Source: Agaribacterium haliotis (lineage in GTDB: Bacteria > Pseudomonadota > Gammaproteobacteria > Pseudomonadales > Cellvibrionaceae). Taken from it: a DNA stretch of 64,000 nucleotides. The DNA lies in NCBI RefSeq assembly GCF_002312815.1, contig NZ_NKQJ01000007.1, positions 1 through 64,000 of the forward strand, read 5' to 3'. Each line of letters starts with the position of its first letter. The first letter of the stretch is position 1. Shown piece after piece: positions 62,849-64,000 of the stretch. A program made the position numbers and the translations under genes. Under the pieces are notes generated by a model. The model did not search any database. It saw nothing but the letters and a program-made list of their open reading frames with translations, and was not told the DNA's origin.

Positions 62849-63466
62849 TTATTTATATTTTACCGAACAGCCATAGGGGCGGGTGATTGCAGGTTTCGGT
62901 AATTGCCCTTTGTCGAGTGCAGCCATGGCGCTGTCAACATAGTTCTGCGCTTTGGCGATATCGGCCGGGTTGGCAGACGGAATGCTGTCGATTGCGCCGT
63001 TATAACGCAAGATACCTTGTTTATCGATAATTGCGATCTGAGGCGTGGTTTTAGCGCCATAGAGTTTGCCAACCTCGCCGCTTGGGTCAAACAACACATG
63101 GCTGGGCTCGGCATCGCGTGAGGCTGTTAATTCGTTGGCCGTTTTGTTGTCAACATAACCTTGTTTGCCCGGCGCTGAAGAAATAATCGACAACCATACA
63201 ACACCTTGTTGGCGGTAGTGTTTTTGCAGTTTTTGCATATTGCCGCTGTCGTAGTGTTTTTTTACAAAGGGGCATTCGTTATTGGTCCATTCAAGAATAA
63301 CGGTAGAGCCCTTAAATTGGCTTAAGTTTACGGTATTGCTGTTGCTGTCTGTTAATTCAAATTCTGGCGCAGCTTCATTGATTTTCGCAGCGGCCAAACT
63401 GTTCGCACCCAAGGCTAATAATAAAAGTGCGGTGAACAAACGATAAGCGTGTTGATGTATCTTCAT
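62849..63466 (-). CDS. TlpA/AhpC-type thioredoxin-fold redoxin, exported
   Basis: A 205-residue periplasmic redoxin. The ATG at 63466, one base after the upstream stop, gives a signal peptide (core about 8-24). INEAAPEFELTDSNSNTVNLSQFKGSTVILEWTNNECPFVKKHYDS shows the AhpC/TSA-type fold with one active-site Cys (in NECPFVKKHY) and no second CxxC Cys, as in the redoxin family that carries a single Cys. FDPSGEVGKLYGAKTTPQIAIIDKQGILRY has the cis-Pro loop (TTPQ). It should reduce or scavenge oxidised thiols or peroxides. It is translationally coupled to the DsbD-N-type gene. Confidence 0.85.
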   Translation of the reverse strand: MKIHQHAYRLFTALLLLALGANSLAAAKINEAAPEFELTDSNSNTVNLSQFKGSTVILEWTNNECPFVKKHYDSGNMQKLQKHYRQQGVVWLSIISSAPGKQGYVDNKTANELTASRDAEPSHVLFDPSGEVGKLYGAKTTPQIAIIDKQGILRYNGAIDSIPSANPADIAKAQNYVDSAMAALDKGQLPKPAITRPYGCSVKYK

Positions 63467-63467
63467 A

Positions 63468-64000
63468 TTAGTTGTTGAACTCCGTTTTAAGGTTGATGGC
63501 AAATTCGAAGGCCTGCTGCTGGTCTAGTACCAGCACTGCGTGAATACGGTCCGGGGCGCTTTGATAATAATCGTTTAAAGTTGTGCTCCAGCGCAAAACA
63601 TTGTGCTCTGCGTGTACGTCGGCGGAGGCACTGTAGTTCACCAGATCGAGCTCTTTGATAAATAACTCAATATCGCTTTTTGTGTGTGCGTTTCTGGCTG
63701 CGTTGGAGAACAGCGCCTGCTTAAAATAAACGTCAATATAGAGCTTGTCTGAGTCTGTCCAGTAGTGAGCCTGCATAGTTGCTAAGGCTTTGGGCAATTT
63801 AGCTTGTGCTTTTGCAAAATATTTACCGGCCTGCGCTGAGCTCGCCTGATCGAGCTGGTTTAAATCAAGGCTTAACGAGGCCTGGCCTGGCACGCAGCTT
63901 TCTTTGCAGACTAACCAGCTTAGCTCGGCCTGCACGATGCCGGGGCTGTTATTGTTGTGCTTGCTGTTATTGTCGCCTGTGCCTGCACTGCGGCTGAGTT
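63468..64000 (-). CDS. DsbD N-terminal-domain-like protein, 5' end cut by the window
   Basis: The frame is open across the right edge, so the start lies outside the window and at least 177 residues are seen. AELSWLVCKESCVPGQASLSL is the hallmark of the DsbD/ScsB N-terminal (protein-disulfide reductase) domain: two Cys in a CxxxC motif that receive electrons from a membrane partner. Its mature part is beta-rich. The upstream stretch inside the window (Asn/Ser/Gly-rich) looks like a linker. It is coupled to the TlpA-like redoxin, suggesting a periplasmic thiol-relay pair. The membrane electron donor, if encoded nearby, would be to the right. Confidence 0.72.
   Translation of the reverse strand, partial: LSRSAGTGDNNSKHNNNSPGIVQAELSWLVCKESCVPGQASLSLDLNQLDQASSAQAGKYFAKAQAKLPKALATMQAHYWTDSDKLYIDVYFKQALFSNAARNAHTKSDIELFIKELDLVNYSASADVHAEHNVLRWSTTLNDYYQSAPDRIHAVLVLDQQQAFEFAINLKTEFNN

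Overview
The window reads as chromosomal DNA from a marine, polysaccharide-degrading gammaproteobacterium, most likely Cellvibrionaceae (relatives of Saccharophagus, Teredinibacter or Simiduia). That placement is an inference. It rests on several agar-degrading enzymes (two GH50, one GH16 with CBM6 modules, one GH117), long Pro-Ser linkers in exported proteins, many lipoproteins and a gammaproteobacterial gene style. There are no rRNA or convincing tRNA genes and no CRISPR array.

Layout. 0-0.6 kb: the 3' end of an IS3-family element that has cut an integron integrase gene (intI), leaving only its C-terminal catalytic part. 0.7-3.1 kb: an unrecognised lipoprotein plus large exported protein pair. 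3.6-5.8 kb: a DUF3302/HlyD inner-membrane pair and trmO. 6-16 kb: a MacB/FtsX-type ABC exporter operon (adaptor, ATPase, permease) whose last gene is a GH50 agarase lipoprotein. It is divergent from a sigma-54 response regulator/histidine kinase pair, and the intergenic region holds a sigma-54 promoter and a perfect 18-bp palindrome. 16-27.7 kb: acyltransferases, a cytochrome c-DM13 lipoprotein, a K+ channel, the GH117 neoagarobiose hydrolase, a TIGR01777 epimerase and a DUF3604/PpiC/HupE block. 27.8-32.4 kb: an accessory island of small, unrelated, lower-GC genes (Imm11-like, SseB-like, I78-like inhibitor, a Cap15/S-2TM-beta-like protein, DUF2971) with repeated non-coding segments. 33-44 kb: GH16 agarase followed by three long hairpin repeats, an S9 peptidase, a LamB-type porin, an amidohydrolase and two outer-membrane barrels. 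44-53 kb: two paralogous serine hydrolases, an SMR transporter, a C45-type acyltransferase, a GAP/LysE-type exporter and the second GH50. 53-54.7 kb: a possible ADP-ribosyltransferase and an exported protein of unknown function. 55-62.8 kb: an acyltransferase, a 7TM-AraC regulator and a three-gene operon (GH105-BNR, BNR_4 protein related to PL24/PL25 lyases, DUF4861) likely acting on a uronic-acid algal polysaccharide such as ulvan. 62.8-64 kb: a TlpA-like redoxin and a truncated DsbD-N-type protein.

How the genes fit together. GH16 would cut agarose internally, the GH50 enzymes would trim products to neoagarobiose, GH117 would split that into 3,6-anhydro-L-galactose and galactose, and the LamB-type porin may admit oligosaccharides. 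The agar genes are scattered among unrelated genes and do not form one cluster. The window is also rich in intergenic repeats of three kinds: a dispersed 24-bp motif, a family of long hairpins sharing one core, and short 10-15-bp tandem arrays just upstream of several start codons.

The leads I rate highest are the sigma-54-controlled exporter/agarase operon, the orphan Cap15-like gene with its I78-like and 104-residue partners, the putative ADP-ribosyltransferase, and the structured tandem repeats after the GH16 gene.
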